Shown here one piece after another: positions 1-11,922 of a DNA stretch of 64,000 bases. The notes below the pieces were generated by a model. It ran no database searches, was not told where the DNA came from, and was given only the letters and a program-made list of their open reading frames with translations. Source of the DNA: an uncultured Bacteroidota bacterium (GTDB lineage: Bacteria > Bacteroidota > Bacteroidia > Bacteroidales > P3). The stretch lies in the NCBI GenBank assembly GCA_902784465.1, contig CACZUZ010000013.1:1-64000 (forward strand). Direction: 5' to 3'. The translations under genes and the position numbers were made by a program. Numbering within the stretch: the stretch's first letter is position 1; every line of letters starts with the position of its first letter.

Positions 1-88
<88 letters not shown>

Positions 89-97
89 CTTTTATAG

Positions 98-128
98 AGA
101 GCATCCCAGAACGGGGTGCTCTTTTTTT
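98..128 (+). terminator. Terminator of the rRNA operon
   Basis: A 10-bp stem (98-107 with 113-122, one G-T pair) has a 5-nt loop and is followed by seven T. It directly follows the 5S rRNA. Confidence 0.9.
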
Positions 129-222
129 GTCTTGTCGTGATGGAGGCGCTCTTTTGTCTTGTCCTGAGGGGAGGACTCTTTTGTTTTGTCGTGATTGTGG
201 TATTCTTTTTTGTCACAACAAG
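118..222 (+). repeat. Degenerate ~28-bp tandem repeat after the 5S terminator
   Basis: Three to four imperfect copies of a unit like CTCTTTTGTCTTGTCGTGA follow the terminator at about 118, 146, 174 and 200. The T-rich part of the terminator seems to be included in the unit. No gene is visible here. Confidence 0.5.
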
Positions 223-238
223 GAAATAATTACATTTC
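209..238 (+). promoter_or_regulatory. Probable promoter of the TonB-like gene
   Basis: TTTG at 209-212, then 18 nt, then TAcaTTTC at 231-238. This is one base off the Bacteroidota -7 consensus TAnnTTTG and lies 18 nt before the ATG at 257. Confidence 0.5.
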
Positions 239-256
239 ATATTCGTTATTGGTTGT

Positions 257-1813
257 ATGAAAAGGTTATTCATTAGTTTCTTTATAGCCCTTTGCGGCTT
301 TTTTGGGGCACCCGAATCCTTCGCCCAAAAGATTCAGGATGCGGATACTTTGATATGGAATGGTCGCCGTTATGCGATGACTGTTGAGCCGTATGCACCC
401 TCGGTGCTTATGGTTTATTATCAAGTCAACGCTTTGTCCTCTCCATTCAATTTCTGGAGTTCTAACAACAACAGAGGCCATGTCGCCACCTTCGAAATAA
501 TGAACGAGGCTCTCTATCTTCGTCTTATTGAGGCGAAGCGCTACCGCACACGTTTCGGCAACCTTTGGACCGAGTCGGGAATAGATACTGTTGTTTCCCC
601 CGATTTTTTCGAAATCTCATCCAGAGATTCTGGCGGCACCTTCTCCACCGATATGGTGTTGGCGGATTGGTTCACAGGCTTTGTCAAACTCACTCTGGTT
701 CCGAAAGATAAAAAGGAATCCAAGTCGGACGAGGCCGACGGCAACCGTTACCTCTTCATCCGCAACGGTCGCATTGCCGAGAACCTTTTTGTCTCTTCCT
801 CGGAACAGTCCAGGCTTGCGAAGAACCCTTCCGATCCCCGCTACCAAACCCAGCGCAGTATGCTTGAACGCAACGAGTCTTATGTCGACTTTTTTGCTCG
901 TTGCTCGATGGATCGTGAGGCGGTGATTTATGATGGTCACGAGGGCCTTCTTGAACATCGACCTAACAGTCTGACCCTCGCAATGACATACTATAATAAT
1001 GATGTTTTTTCATATTATGCCAATTGTACCGACGGCCGTTTGTCCGATGCTGCCCCCTTCGGCGAATGGCTGCTCCGAGGCGACTCCCTATTCCTGAAAA
1101 GGGTGGTCTCGCACCGTGGCAAGGATGTCTTCACCTTCACCACTGATGTCGTCGATTTGGACAGATTTTTGTCTGGGAAATCCAATGGTACGAATCTTGT
1201 CAATGGCGGTGGTGTGTTCGCCGACTGGATTACAGGCGACTATGTCGTTCATTATGGCGTTTGGGAGACGACAGGAATGGGCGTTCCGGAGTATACGGTG
1301 TCGAAAACACAAAAGCTCCGTATCGTTAACGGCGTTGTCACCTCTTCCAATTTCTCGCCATCCAGTTTTGAAGACGATACGCGTGCAGCAGAAGCAACAG
1401 ATTTCTCTCCTTGCAATCAGTCGCTCATCTATTCTGTCGACGACAAGCAGTTGGCCGAGGCGGTCGGCGACTTTAAGCATCCAAAGAAAAACCCTGCCTA
1501 TCAGGGCGATAAGTCTGCTTTCCGCAACTGGTTCGTCAACCATTCGCTCACCGACGAGCGCGCCAAGAACCGCCTCTTCCGCGTCCGACTGGCATTCTTG
1601 GTCAACTGCAAAGGCGAGGTGGGCCAGTGGCAGGTCATCAGCAAAGGCAAAGGCGAACTCCACGAGTTTGCCAACATTGTCCTCCAATTGGTCAAGACTA
1701 TGCCCCACAATTGGAACCCCGCCACCGACCGCAAAGGCAACCCCGTCGACTGCTGGCAAATCATGGAATTCACCGTCAGCAACGGTGTCCTTACCAATGG
1801 CAACTACAAGTAA
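257..1813 (+). CDS. Secreted protein with a TonB-like C-terminal domain
   Basis: A 518-residue protein of unknown function. Residues 1-23 form a clear signal peptide ending in FAQ, so the product should be periplasmic or surface-exposed. The last ~90 residues (about 425-510) have the beta-alpha-beta pattern of TonB C-terminal domains: a V-x-F-x-V-N-x-x-G-E-V stretch, a helix with a final V-x-x-M-P, then W-x-P-A and a G-x-P-V turn. The middle part is not recognised and contains no transmembrane segment, so it does not look like a classical energy-transducing TonB. It is the first gene of a close + strand run (7 nt to the next ORF). Start chosen at the ATG that gives the signal peptide. Confidence 0.7.
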   Translation: MKRLFISFFIALCGFFGAPESFAQKIQDADTLIWNGRRYAMTVEPYAPSVLMVYYQVNALSSPFNFWSSNNNRGHVATFEIMNEALYLRLIEAKRYRTRFGNLWTESGIDTVVSPDFFEISSRDSGGTFSTDMVLADWFTGFVKLTLVPKDKKESKSDEADGNRYLFIRNGRIAENLFVSSSEQSRLAKNPSDPRYQTQRSMLERNESYVDFFARCSMDREAVIYDGHEGLLEHRPNSLTLAMTYYNNDVFSYYANCTDGRLSDAAPFGEWLLRGDSLFLKRVVSHRGKDVFTFTTDVVDLDRFLSGKSNGTNLVNGGGVFADWITGDYVVHYGVWETTGMGVPEYTVSKTQKLRIVNGVVTSSNFSPSSFEDDTRAAEATDFSPCNQSLIYSVDDKQLAEAVGDFKHPKKNPAYQGDKSAFRNWFVNHSLTDERAKNRLFRVRLAFLVNCKGEVGQWQVISKGKGELHEFANIVLQLVKTMPHNWNPATDRKGNPVDCWQIMEFTVSNGVLTNGNYK

Positions 1814-1819
1814 TAGAGA

Positions 1820-2161
1820 ATGGTCTCAATGCCTCCTCTCTTGATACACACACGCCGTTTCCCTCCGAGGGAATACCATGCAATTACATTATTCCCTTTT
1901 GTCTTTTTTAACGGCGAGCCGTTGAGCGACTCTGAGCTGCGCCACGAGAGGGTACACCTCTGGCAGCAACTGGTGCTCTTGGTACTGCCTTTCTACCTGC
2001 TGTATCTGCTTTTCTGGCTTTATGGACTCCTCAGGTTCCGCAACCAAATGCGTGCCTATAGGTCGATACCGTTCGAACGTTCGGCCTATGAGTTGGAGTC
2101 TGAGATTATGCTCTCGCCTCGCCGTTGTATGTTCCACTGGATTACAAAAATAAAGAACTGA
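1820..2161 (+). CDS. Small membrane protein with an HExxH motif
   Basis: A 113-residue protein. Residues H42-E43-x-x-H46 form the zinc-binding HExxH motif, followed by one or two hydrophobic segments (about 50-72) and then F-E-R-S-A-Y-E (E86-E91), which could give the third zinc ligand. I know similar short Bacteroidales proteins (a HE-x-x-H, a membrane hairpin, then an FE-x-x-AY motif), but no function is established. It sits 6 nt after the TonB-like gene and 4 nt before the flavodoxin/ferredoxin gene, so the three are probably cotranscribed. A membrane metallopeptidase role is inferred from the motif only. Confidence 0.65.
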   Translation: MVSMPPLLIHTRRFPPREYHAITLFPFVFFNGEPLSDSELRHERVHLWQQLVLLVLPFYLLYLLFWLYGLLRFRNQMRAYRSIPFERSAYELESEIMLSPRRCMFHWITKIKN

Positions 2162-2165
2162 AAAA

Positions 2166-2930
2166 ATGATACTGTATTTCTCCGGTTGCGGCAACAGTGC
2201 ATTCGTTGCCAACGAGTTGGCAAGGCTCACTGGCGACAGGCTTCGTCTCTTGGATATTGCTGATGACAATCCGTCGTGGCAGCTCGATGCCGATGAAGCC
2301 CTCGGAATTGTATGCCCGGTATATTCGTGGGATGTGCCACGTGTTGTGAACGACTATCTTAAACGCTTAAAAACCAATCGCCGACCCTCTTACCTCTATC
2401 TGGTTTGCACCTGTGGCGACAGCGTGGGCAACACCGTCGAGAGTTTTGCCAAATTCACAGCCTCTCTGGGTTGGACACTGCGTTTCGCCCATTCTTTCAT
2501 TATGCCGGAGACTTATGTCAACCTCAAGTCGTTCAAACTCGATACCCCTGAGAGTGAACGCCGTAAGATTGCGGCGGTGCGGCAGGCTCTCCCCTTGGTG
2601 GCTGAGCGTATCATGCGTCGCGAAGTCCGCTTCGAGGTCGTTAAGGGAAAGCTGCCATGGTTTAATACTCATATCACCAATGCTCTGTTCTATAAGTTGT
2701 TGATTACCGACAAGAAGTTCCGTGTCAACAGCCAATGTGTCTCCTGCGGCATCTGTGAAAAAGGCTGTCCTTTGCACAACATCACCATGATTGACGGTCG
2801 CCCTCATTGGCACGGCAACTGCATCAACTGCATGTCGTGCTACCACCACTGCCCCAAGAATGCCATCCATTTCGGCAATGCCACACAGGGTAAAGGGCAG
2901 TACTATTTCGGCCGCAGATCGGATGTTTGA
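2166..2930 (+). CDS. EFR1-family flavodoxin/ferredoxin protein
   Basis: A 254-residue cytoplasmic electron-transfer protein. The N-terminus (MILYFSGCGNS) is the FMN phosphate-binding loop of flavodoxin-like folds. The C-terminus carries two CxxCxxCxxxCP sets (C191, C194, C197, C201 and C219, C222, C225, C229), which bind two [4Fe-4S] clusters. This architecture is that of the EFR1 family ferredoxins common in Bacteroidales and Clostridia. The physiological partner is unknown and the neighbouring HExxH and TonB-like genes do not reveal it. It overlaps nothing and ends 75 nt before the convergent beta-galactosidase gene. Confidence 0.88.
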   Translation: MILYFSGCGNSAFVANELARLTGDRLRLLDIADDNPSWQLDADEALGIVCPVYSWDVPRVVNDYLKRLKTNRRPSYLYLVCTCGDSVGNTVESFAKFTASLGWTLRFAHSFIMPETYVNLKSFKLDTPESERRKIAAVRQALPLVAERIMRREVRFEVVKGKLPWFNTHITNALFYKLLITDKKFRVNSQCVSCGICEKGCPLHNITMIDGRPHWHGNCINCMSCYHHCPKNAIHFGNATQGKGQYYFGRRSDV

Positions 2931-3004
2931 AAGCCTCGGATTCTTCGGATTCTCTCTGGTCTGCACCCTGTTGGCGACCTTATCGCCTTAGTCTCGTGAC
3001 TGCT

Positions 3005-6469
<3,465 letters not shown>

Positions 6470-6493
6470 TCATGCCATTCCATAAAAAAAACA

Positions 6494-6501
6494 TATCTTT
6501 G
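6494..6501 (+). promoter_or_regulatory. -7 box of rsgA
   Basis: TATCTTTG on the + strand, 25 nt before the rsgA ATG, in the divergent gap with the beta-galactosidase gene. Confidence 0.65.
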
Positions 6502-6526
6502 CAAACCTGATTCTAATCTCCATCGA

Positions 6527-7504
6527 ATGTCCGACAACTTGATAAATAGCGGTTTAGTCATCCGCACCACAGGCAGCTGGTATTGTGTAATGCCTTCTGG
6601 CGGCAACGTCGTCAACTGTCGCCTCCGCGGCAACTACCGCCTTCGCTGCAGCAAGCAGACCAACCCCATCGCCGTAGGCGACCGCGTCTCTTTCCTGCTC
6701 CTCGATGACGGCACAGGCATGATTACCGACGTCGCCGACCGCCGCAACTATATCGTCCGCCGCGCCACCAAGCTCAGCAAGCAGACCCACGTCATCGCCG
6801 CCAACATCGACCTCCTCTGCCTCGTCGCCACCCTCGGCCTCCCGCGCACCTCCACAGGCTTCATCGACCGCCTCCTCGTCACCGCCGAAGCCTACCACAT
6901 CCCCGCAGCGCTCATCTTCAACAAGTGCGACCTCTACGACGATGAGCTGTGGCCCATCCACAACGAACTCAAGGCTATCTACTCCTCCGTCGGCTACCCT
7001 GTCTACGAGGTTTCCGCGCTCCACGGCACAGGCATCGACACCGTCAGGGAGCTTATTTCCGGCAAGGTATGCCTCTTCAGCGGCCACAGCGGCGTCGGCA
7101 AGTCAGCCCTCCTCAACGCCATCGACCCCTCTCTCCATCTCAAAACAGGCCAGCTCAGCGACTGGTCCCTCAAGGGCAAGCACACCACCACCTTCGCCGA
7201 ACTCTTCCCCATCACCATCCCCTCAGCCACTCATCCCGACAGCCGTCCCTCCACCTTTCTGATCGATACCCCCGGCATCAAGGAGTTCGGCATGGTCGAC
7301 TTCACCCCCGAGGAGCTATCCCATTTCTTCCCCGAGATGCGTTCGCGTCTCCACGACTGTCATTTTGCCAACTGCACCCATCGTCATGAGCCTGGCTGCG
7401 CCATTAAGTCAGCCGTTGAATCGGGAGAAATCAGCGGCGAACGATACCAAAACTATCTTAACATAATAGAATCAATCATATCCGACGCCCCAATCCGCCG
7501 TTAA
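6527..7504 (+). CDS. rsgA: Ribosome small subunit GTPase RsgA
   Basis: A 325-residue circularly permuted GTPase that acts in late 30S subunit maturation. The N-terminal OB fold (about 1-80) is followed by G4 NKCD (132-135), G1 GHSGVGKS (186-193) and G3 DTPG (247-250), in the permuted G4-G1-G3 order that defines the family. The C-terminal zinc-binding motif is C278, C283, H285, C291. The length is normal. It has its own promoter box and converges on the transporter gene with a 4-nt overlap of the ends (7501-7504). Confidence 0.97.
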   Translation: MSDNLINSGLVIRTTGSWYCVMPSGGNVVNCRLRGNYRLRCSKQTNPIAVGDRVSFLLLDDGTGMITDVADRRNYIVRRATKLSKQTHVIAANIDLLCLVATLGLPRTSTGFIDRLLVTAEAYHIPAALIFNKCDLYDDELWPIHNELKAIYSSVGYPVYEVSALHGTGIDTVRELISGKVCLFSGHSGVGKSALLNAIDPSLHLKTGQLSDWSLKGKHTTTFAELFPITIPSATHPDSRPSTFLIDTPGIKEFGMVDFTPEELSHFFPEMRSRLHDCHFANCTHRHEPGCAIKSAVESGEISGERYQNYLNIIESIISDAPIRR

Positions 7505-8421
7505 TACTCCTTCCCCCCCTGTCTTATGTCTCTTTTCTTGTCGACCCTCCACATCTGCCAGCTGTTCCACAAATTCTGAAACACCGAGTAGAATGCCAGA
7601 AACACTGACGACAGCGGCTCCAAGTAATAGTTCGCCATCCATATCCCCATCGCCGAGTTCTTCTGTCCCAGCAGCTGCCCGCCGCCTATCTTGTCCCCGT
7701 AACGGCTTCCTAGCCAGCGCCCAAAACTGAACTGCACCACGCAGCATATCAGCGCCGACACCCCCAACCACACTATGCTGCCCCATTTGCCCTCGCCGTG
7801 GATGTATATGAAGTCTATGGTCTGTCCCAGTGTGAACAGCAGCGCAATTGCCCACAGGTAGAACGACTTCCCTTTGTGTCTGCTCAGCAAAGCACTCCCC
7901 TTTGGACACCACACCTCCATCGCCAAGGCTATAAAAAACGGTATTCCCAGCACCGTACCCACCCTCTTCAATATCATCCAAAATGACTCTAAAAAAGGCA
8001 TATCCTGCTGGTTACCAATGAATGAGAAGTAAATAGGTGCCACAACCGCCACCATCAGGTTGCTGATGATGGTGTATGCCGTCACCGTCTCCCGGTTCGC
8101 CCCTAGCATACAGCTTATCACCGCCACCGAAGATGCCACAGGACATATCACACCCATCAGCACCCCCTCGGCAACAACATCACCGGCTCCGGCTAGCTTT
8201 AGCACCACATAGCTCCCCAGGCTCACCGTCGTCTGGAACACCATAAGCCATACGTCCAGCCAGCTCATGCGCAGCTTCTTGATGTCCACTGCCGAGAACG
8301 TCAACAGCAGGATTGTGAAAATCAGATAGGGTACCAAGAAGCTGAACATCGCGCACCATCGGTGCAGCAAAAGTCCCAGTACAATGGCTACAGGCAGCAC
8401 ATAACTCCGATATTTTTGCAT
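7501..8421 (-). CDS. BASS-family (bile acid:sodium symporter-like) transporter
   Basis: A 306-residue integral membrane protein with about nine or ten hydrophobic segments. The motifs GVICPVASSVAV in the middle and GQKNSAMGIWMA near the C-terminus match the two inverted-repeat core helices of the bile acid:sodium symporter/arsenite-type (BASS) superfamily. The substrate cannot be deduced; bile acids are only the family name. It is monocistronic, with a -7 box about 70 nt upstream, and it converges on rsgA. Confidence 0.78.
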   Translation of the reverse strand: MQKYRSYVLPVAIVLGLLLHRWCAMFSFLVPYLIFTILLLTFSAVDIKKLRMSWLDVWLMVFQTTVSLGSYVVLKLAGAGDVVAEGVLMGVICPVASSVAVISCMLGANRETVTAYTIISNLMVAVVAPIYFSFIGNQQDMPFLESFWMILKRVGTVLGIPFFIALAMEVWCPKGSALLSRHKGKSFYLWAIALLFTLGQTIDFIYIHGEGKWGSIVWLGVSALICCVVQFSFGRWLGSRYGDKIGGGQLLGQKNSAMGIWMANYYLEPLSSVFLAFYSVFQNLWNSWQMWRVDKKRDIRQGGKEY

Positions 8422-8489
8422 CTCTATTTGTTTCGTAGTCTTCTGTATCTCAATATGTAATCTATCTCACCGTTCTTCATTTCGATTTG

Positions 8490-8497
8490 CAAAAATA
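8490..8497 (-). promoter_or_regulatory. -7 box of the BASS transporter gene
   Basis: TATTTTTG on the minus strand matches TAnnTTTG, about 70 nt before the start at 8421. Together with the box at 8529 it makes this 234-bp gap a divergent promoter region. Confidence 0.5.
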
Positions 8498-8528
8498 CTT
8501 ATTTCCAACCACTTTCAAAATATTTTCG

Positions 8529-8536
8529 TACTTTTG
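8529..8536 (+). promoter_or_regulatory. -7 box of the radical SAM gene
   Basis: TACTTTTG on the + strand matches TAnnTTTG and lies 119 nt before the start at 8656. This implies a long leader rich in A and C, with no structure seen. Confidence 0.5.
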
Positions 8537-8655
8537 CATTTTCAAATACCCCCTCTCCCCACAAAAAAAGATAACCGTAACCCTAAAACATAAGCCCCCA
8601 ACTGCGTCAATCTAAGACAAAACAACGTAAAACGTCAAACAATATATACCCCTCC

Positions 8656-9411
8656 ATGCTTCGCGAACAAACCGTCTTCGGACCTATTTTCAGCCGCCGT
8701 CTAGGCACCTCCCTCGGCATCAATCTCCTGCCCGAAAAAGGCAAATTCTGTAACTTCGACTGCATCTATTGCGAATGCGGATGGAACCGCGACGGACGCA
8801 ACGACACCCGTCTCCCCTCTGCCGACAAGGTGCGCCACGACTTGAGCAACAAGCTGCAGGACCTCTACGCCGACGGCGTCAAGGTCGATTCCATCACCTT
8901 CAGCGGCGATGGCGAGCCTACCCTCAACCCTGAGTTCCCGCAGATTATCGACGACACCCTCGCCCTCCGCGACCGCTATGCCGAAAACGCCAAGGTCTCT
9001 GTCCTCAGCAACGCCACACGCGTCCATGTCCCCCAGGTGTTCAATGCCCTCCGCAAGGTCGACAACCCCATCATGAAGATTGATGCCCCCACCAATGAGC
9101 TTGTGGCCCGTATCAACAATCCCGCCCCTGGTTACGACGTCCAGCGTGTCGTCCAGGCCCTCAAGCAGTTCGATGGCGACTTCATCCTCCAGTGGTGCCT
9201 CCTCCGCAGCCCCGATTTCGACTCCTCCTCTCCCGAAGTGGTACTGCCCATGCTCGACATCATCCGCTCTCTCCACCCACGCGAAATCATGGCCTACACC
9301 ATCGACCGCCCCACTCCGGCACAAAACCTCTCCAAGCTCTCCCCCGACGAGATGCACCGCCTACTCCAGCCTCTCATCTCCGAAGGTTTCCAAGTCCAAA
9401 TCAAAGGCTAA
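8656..9411 (+). CDS. Radical SAM protein (COG0731-like)
   Basis: A 251-residue radical S-adenosylmethionine enzyme. The cluster motif is C32-x3-C36-x2-C39 (CNFDCIYC), followed by SGDGEPTLNPEF, the GEP-type SAM-binding motif. The opening FGPIFSRRLGTSLGINLLP is typical of a group of small radical SAM proteins related to the TYW1/wyosine enzymes (COG0731). The reaction of these bacterial homologues is not established. No accessory cluster domain or peptide substrate is next to it. It is separated from iorA by 158 nt that contain a strong promoter for the next gene. Confidence 0.85.
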   Translation: MLREQTVFGPIFSRRLGTSLGINLLPEKGKFCNFDCIYCECGWNRDGRNDTRLPSADKVRHDLSNKLQDLYADGVKVDSITFSGDGEPTLNPEFPQIIDDTLALRDRYAENAKVSVLSNATRVHVPQVFNALRKVDNPIMKIDAPTNELVARINNPAPGYDVQRVVQALKQFDGDFILQWCLLRSPDFDSSSPEVVLPMLDIIRSLHPREIMAYTIDRPTPAQNLSKLSPDEMHRLLQPLISEGFQVQIKG

Positions 9412-9496
9412 CCACAAAACAGACAGGCTGATATATCTCTTCTTTCCCCCGCTTGGCTTCTGCCATTGCTCTTTAAATCAGTCTGATAAAAATAAA

Positions 9497-9528
9497 TTTG
9501 CCCACGTCGGAAAATCTTCCTATCTTTG
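9497..9528 (+). promoter_or_regulatory. Promoter of iorAB
   Basis: TTTG (9497-9500), 20-nt spacer, TAtcTTTG (9521-9528), about 41 nt before the iorA ATG. It is one of the best matches in the window to the Bacteroidota primary sigma-factor promoter. Confidence 0.75.
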
Positions 9529-9569
9529 CAAAATTGAATTCATAATTTTATTAATAAAATATAAACGAC

Positions 9570-11156
9570 ATGTCAAAAATGCTTTTATTGGGCGATGAAG
9601 CTATCGCTCAGGCTTTTATAGATGCTGGCGGTAGCGCTATCAACAGCTACCCCGGAACCCCCTCGACTCAGATTACCGAGTATGTCATGAAGTCGAAACA
9701 GGCCAAGGAACAGGGTGTTGTCGCCAACTGGTGCGCCAACGAGAAAACCGCCCTCGAGGCCTCTATCGGTGTCGCCTACGCCGGCAAACGCGCCATGACC
9801 TGCATGAAGCACGTCGGTCTCAACGTCTGCGGTGACCCATTCATGAATGCTGCCATCATCGGCACCAAGGGTGTAATCATCGTCGTCGCCGACGACCCCT
9901 CCATGTTCTCAAGTCAGGACGAGCAGGATAGCCGCTACTACGGCCACTGGGCCATGATCCCCATGCTCGAACCCAGCAACCAGCAGGAGGCCTACGACAT
10001 GGTCTTCTTCGGCTACGAGCTCTCCGAAAAACTTGGCACCCCCGTCCTCTATCGCATCCCCACCCGCCTGGCTCACAGCCGCGCCGGCGTCGAGCGCAAG
10101 CCCGTCCTGCCACAGAATCCTCTTACAAGCCCCTCCGACCCTAAGAGCTTCGTCCTCCTCCCCGTCAATGCCAAACGCCTCTATCGCGACCTCATCGACA
10201 AGCAGCCGGCCTTCACCAAATCCAGCGAGGAAAGCGGCTTCAACCAGTACATCCCTGGCACCGACAAGAGCCGCGGCATCATCACCACTGGCATCGCCTT
10301 CAACTATCTCCAGGAGAACTTCCCTGGCGGCAAATGCCCCTATCCGGTGGTCAAGATTACTCAGTACCCCCTGCCTTTCAATATGCTGAACAAGCTCTAT
10401 GACGAGGTCAACGAGATTCTCGTCCTTGAGGATGGCCAGCCCTTCGTCGAAGAGCATATCAAGGGCTTCCTTGGCAAAGGTAAACCCGTCCACGGTCGTC
10501 TCGACGAGACCATCCGCCGCGATGGTGAGCTCAACGCCGAGAAGGTTGCCAAGGCTCTGGGTATCAATGTTCCCAACGGCCCCGCCGTCCCCGAGGTGGT
10601 CACCAACCGTCCTCCCGCCCTCTGCGTCGGCTGCCCCCACATCGACAGCTACGAGGCTGTCGTCGAGGTTATGAAGAAGTATCCCAACGGCCGCGTCTTC
10701 GGCGACATCGGATGCTACACCCTCGGCTTCAACATGGGTGCCATCAACACTACCGTTTGCATGGGCGCCTCCGTCACCATGGCTAAGGGTGCCTCCGAGA
10801 TGGGCATCTTCCCTGCTATCGGCGTCATCGGCGACGGCACTTTCGGCCACAGCGGCATGACCGGCCTCCTCGACTGCGTCAACGAAAAGGCTAACGTCAT
10901 CATCATGATCCTCGACAACGACATCACCGCTATGACCGGCGGCCAGCCCTCCAGCGCCAACCAGAAGCTCTTCAACATCTGCAAAGGCCTCGGCGTCGAT
11001 CCCGACCATATCCGCACCATCGTCCCTCTCAAGAAGAACCACGACGAGTTTGTCAAGATTCTCGAGGAAGAGATTGCTTACAACGGCGTCAGCGTCATCA
11101 TCCCCCAGCGCGTCTGCATAGTCGAAAACAAGAAACGCATCGCCGCCAAAAAATAA
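9570..11156 (+). CDS. iorA: Indolepyruvate ferredoxin oxidoreductase, alpha subunit
   Basis: A 528-residue TPP-dependent 2-oxoacid:ferredoxin oxidoreductase subunit. With IorB it decarboxylates aryl-pyruvates from aromatic amino acids to aryl-acetyl-CoA. The N-terminal pyrimidine-binding domain starts with LLGDEAIAQAFIDAG and has SYPGTPSTQI. The C-terminal TPP-binding domain has GVIGDGTFGHSG and the later N of ILDNDITAMTGG. A CVGCPH motif precedes it. Many archaeal IorA proteins are ~600 residues and end in a two-[4Fe-4S] ferredoxin domain. This protein stops after the TPP domain and has no such domain, as seen in other Bacteroidales homologues. iorB follows after 103 nt. Confidence 0.92.
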   Translation: MSKMLLLGDEAIAQAFIDAGGSAINSYPGTPSTQITEYVMKSKQAKEQGVVANWCANEKTALEASIGVAYAGKRAMTCMKHVGLNVCGDPFMNAAIIGTKGVIIVVADDPSMFSSQDEQDSRYYGHWAMIPMLEPSNQQEAYDMVFFGYELSEKLGTPVLYRIPTRLAHSRAGVERKPVLPQNPLTSPSDPKSFVLLPVNAKRLYRDLIDKQPAFTKSSEESGFNQYIPGTDKSRGIITTGIAFNYLQENFPGGKCPYPVVKITQYPLPFNMLNKLYDEVNEILVLEDGQPFVEEHIKGFLGKGKPVHGRLDETIRRDGELNAEKVAKALGINVPNGPAVPEVVTNRPPALCVGCPHIDSYEAVVEVMKKYPNGRVFGDIGCYTLGFNMGAINTTVCMGASVTMAKGASEMGIFPAIGVIGDGTFGHSGMTGLLDCVNEKANVIIMILDNDITAMTGGQPSSANQKLFNICKGLGVDPDHIRTIVPLKKNHDEFVKILEEEIAYNGVSVIIPQRVCIVENKKRIAAKK

Positions 11157-11162
11157 TTATCG

Positions 11163-11242
11163 TGAATCGTGACGAGTGAAAGGTGAATGGTGATTAGACA
11201 ATCCTCATTTGTCAATTCACAATTCACCATTCACAATTCACC
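11163..11242 (+). repeat. 7-bp-phased inverted arrays between iorA and iorB
   Basis: TGAA occurs at 11163, 11177, 11184 (TGAT at 11191), and its complement TTCA at 11216, 11223, 11230 and 11237. All are in a 7-bp phase. The two halves are inverted relative to each other and could fold into a hairpin between the cotranscribed genes. Confidence 0.75.
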
Positions 11243-11259
11243 AAAAAAATAATCAAATC

Positions 11260-11823
11260 ATGAAAAAAGACATCATACTTTGTGGCGTAGGCGGTGACGG
11301 TATCGTCTCCGTAGCCAAAATCATAAGCGACGCTGCCCTCAACCTCGGCATGAACGTCAAGCAAAGCGAAATCCACGGCATGTCTCAGCGTGGTGGCTCC
11401 GTCTTCAGCCATCTCCGCATCAGCAGCGAACCCATCTTCGCCGATGTTATCCCCGAAGGCAAGGCCGACATCATCCTCAGCTCCGAGCCTATGGAAGCCC
11501 TCCGCTACCTGCCTTTCCTCGCCCCCGACGGCGTCGTCATCACCAACAGCGACCCCTTCATCAATATCACCAACTACCCCGATATTGCCAAGGTTAATGC
11601 CGAGCTGGCAAAACTCCCCAAGTGCGTCAGCTTCAATGCCAACGCCATCGCCAAGGAACTCAACGCCCGTGGCAACATGGTTCTCCTCGGTGCCGCCGCT
11701 CCCTATCTCGAAATCGCCTTCGAGGAACTCGAGAAAGCCATCAAGGCCATCTTTGGTCGCAAGGGCGATGCCGTTGTCGAAACCAACATTAAGGCCATCC
11801 GCGCCGGCCGCGATGCCAAATAA
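11260..11823 (+). CDS. iorB: Indolepyruvate oxidoreductase, beta subunit
   Basis: A 187-residue gamma-type domain of 2-oxoacid:ferredoxin oxidoreductases and partner of IorA. The start IILCGVGGDGIVSVAKIISDAA is the family GxGGxG motif, followed by SEIHGMSQRGGSVFSHLRI, the signature of IorB. I chose the ATG at 11260: the longer reading from 11209 would translate the intergenic TTCAC repeats (IHNSPFTIHQ), which have no counterpart in the family. A strong terminator follows, so iorAB is a two-gene unit. Confidence 0.93.
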   Translation: MKKDIILCGVGGDGIVSVAKIISDAALNLGMNVKQSEIHGMSQRGGSVFSHLRISSEPIFADVIPEGKADIILSSEPMEALRYLPFLAPDGVVITNSDPFINITNYPDIAKVNAELAKLPKCVSFNANAIAKELNARGNMVLLGAAAPYLEIAFEELEKAIKAIFGRKGDAVVETNIKAIRAGRDAK

Positions 11824-11864
11824 CAACCAGCCCAAGGCCAAAAGCTAAAGGCAAAAACAAACCA

Positions 11865-11900
11865 GCCGCTCCTGTCCCCGACAGGAGCGGCTTTTCTTTT
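11865..11900 (+). terminator. Terminator after iorB
   Basis: A 12-bp perfect stem (11865-11876 with 11880-11891, GCCGCTCCTGTC and its complement), loop CCC, then TTTTCTTTT. Confidence 0.92.
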
Positions 11901-11922
11901 CCATCCCCACAATCATCCATAC

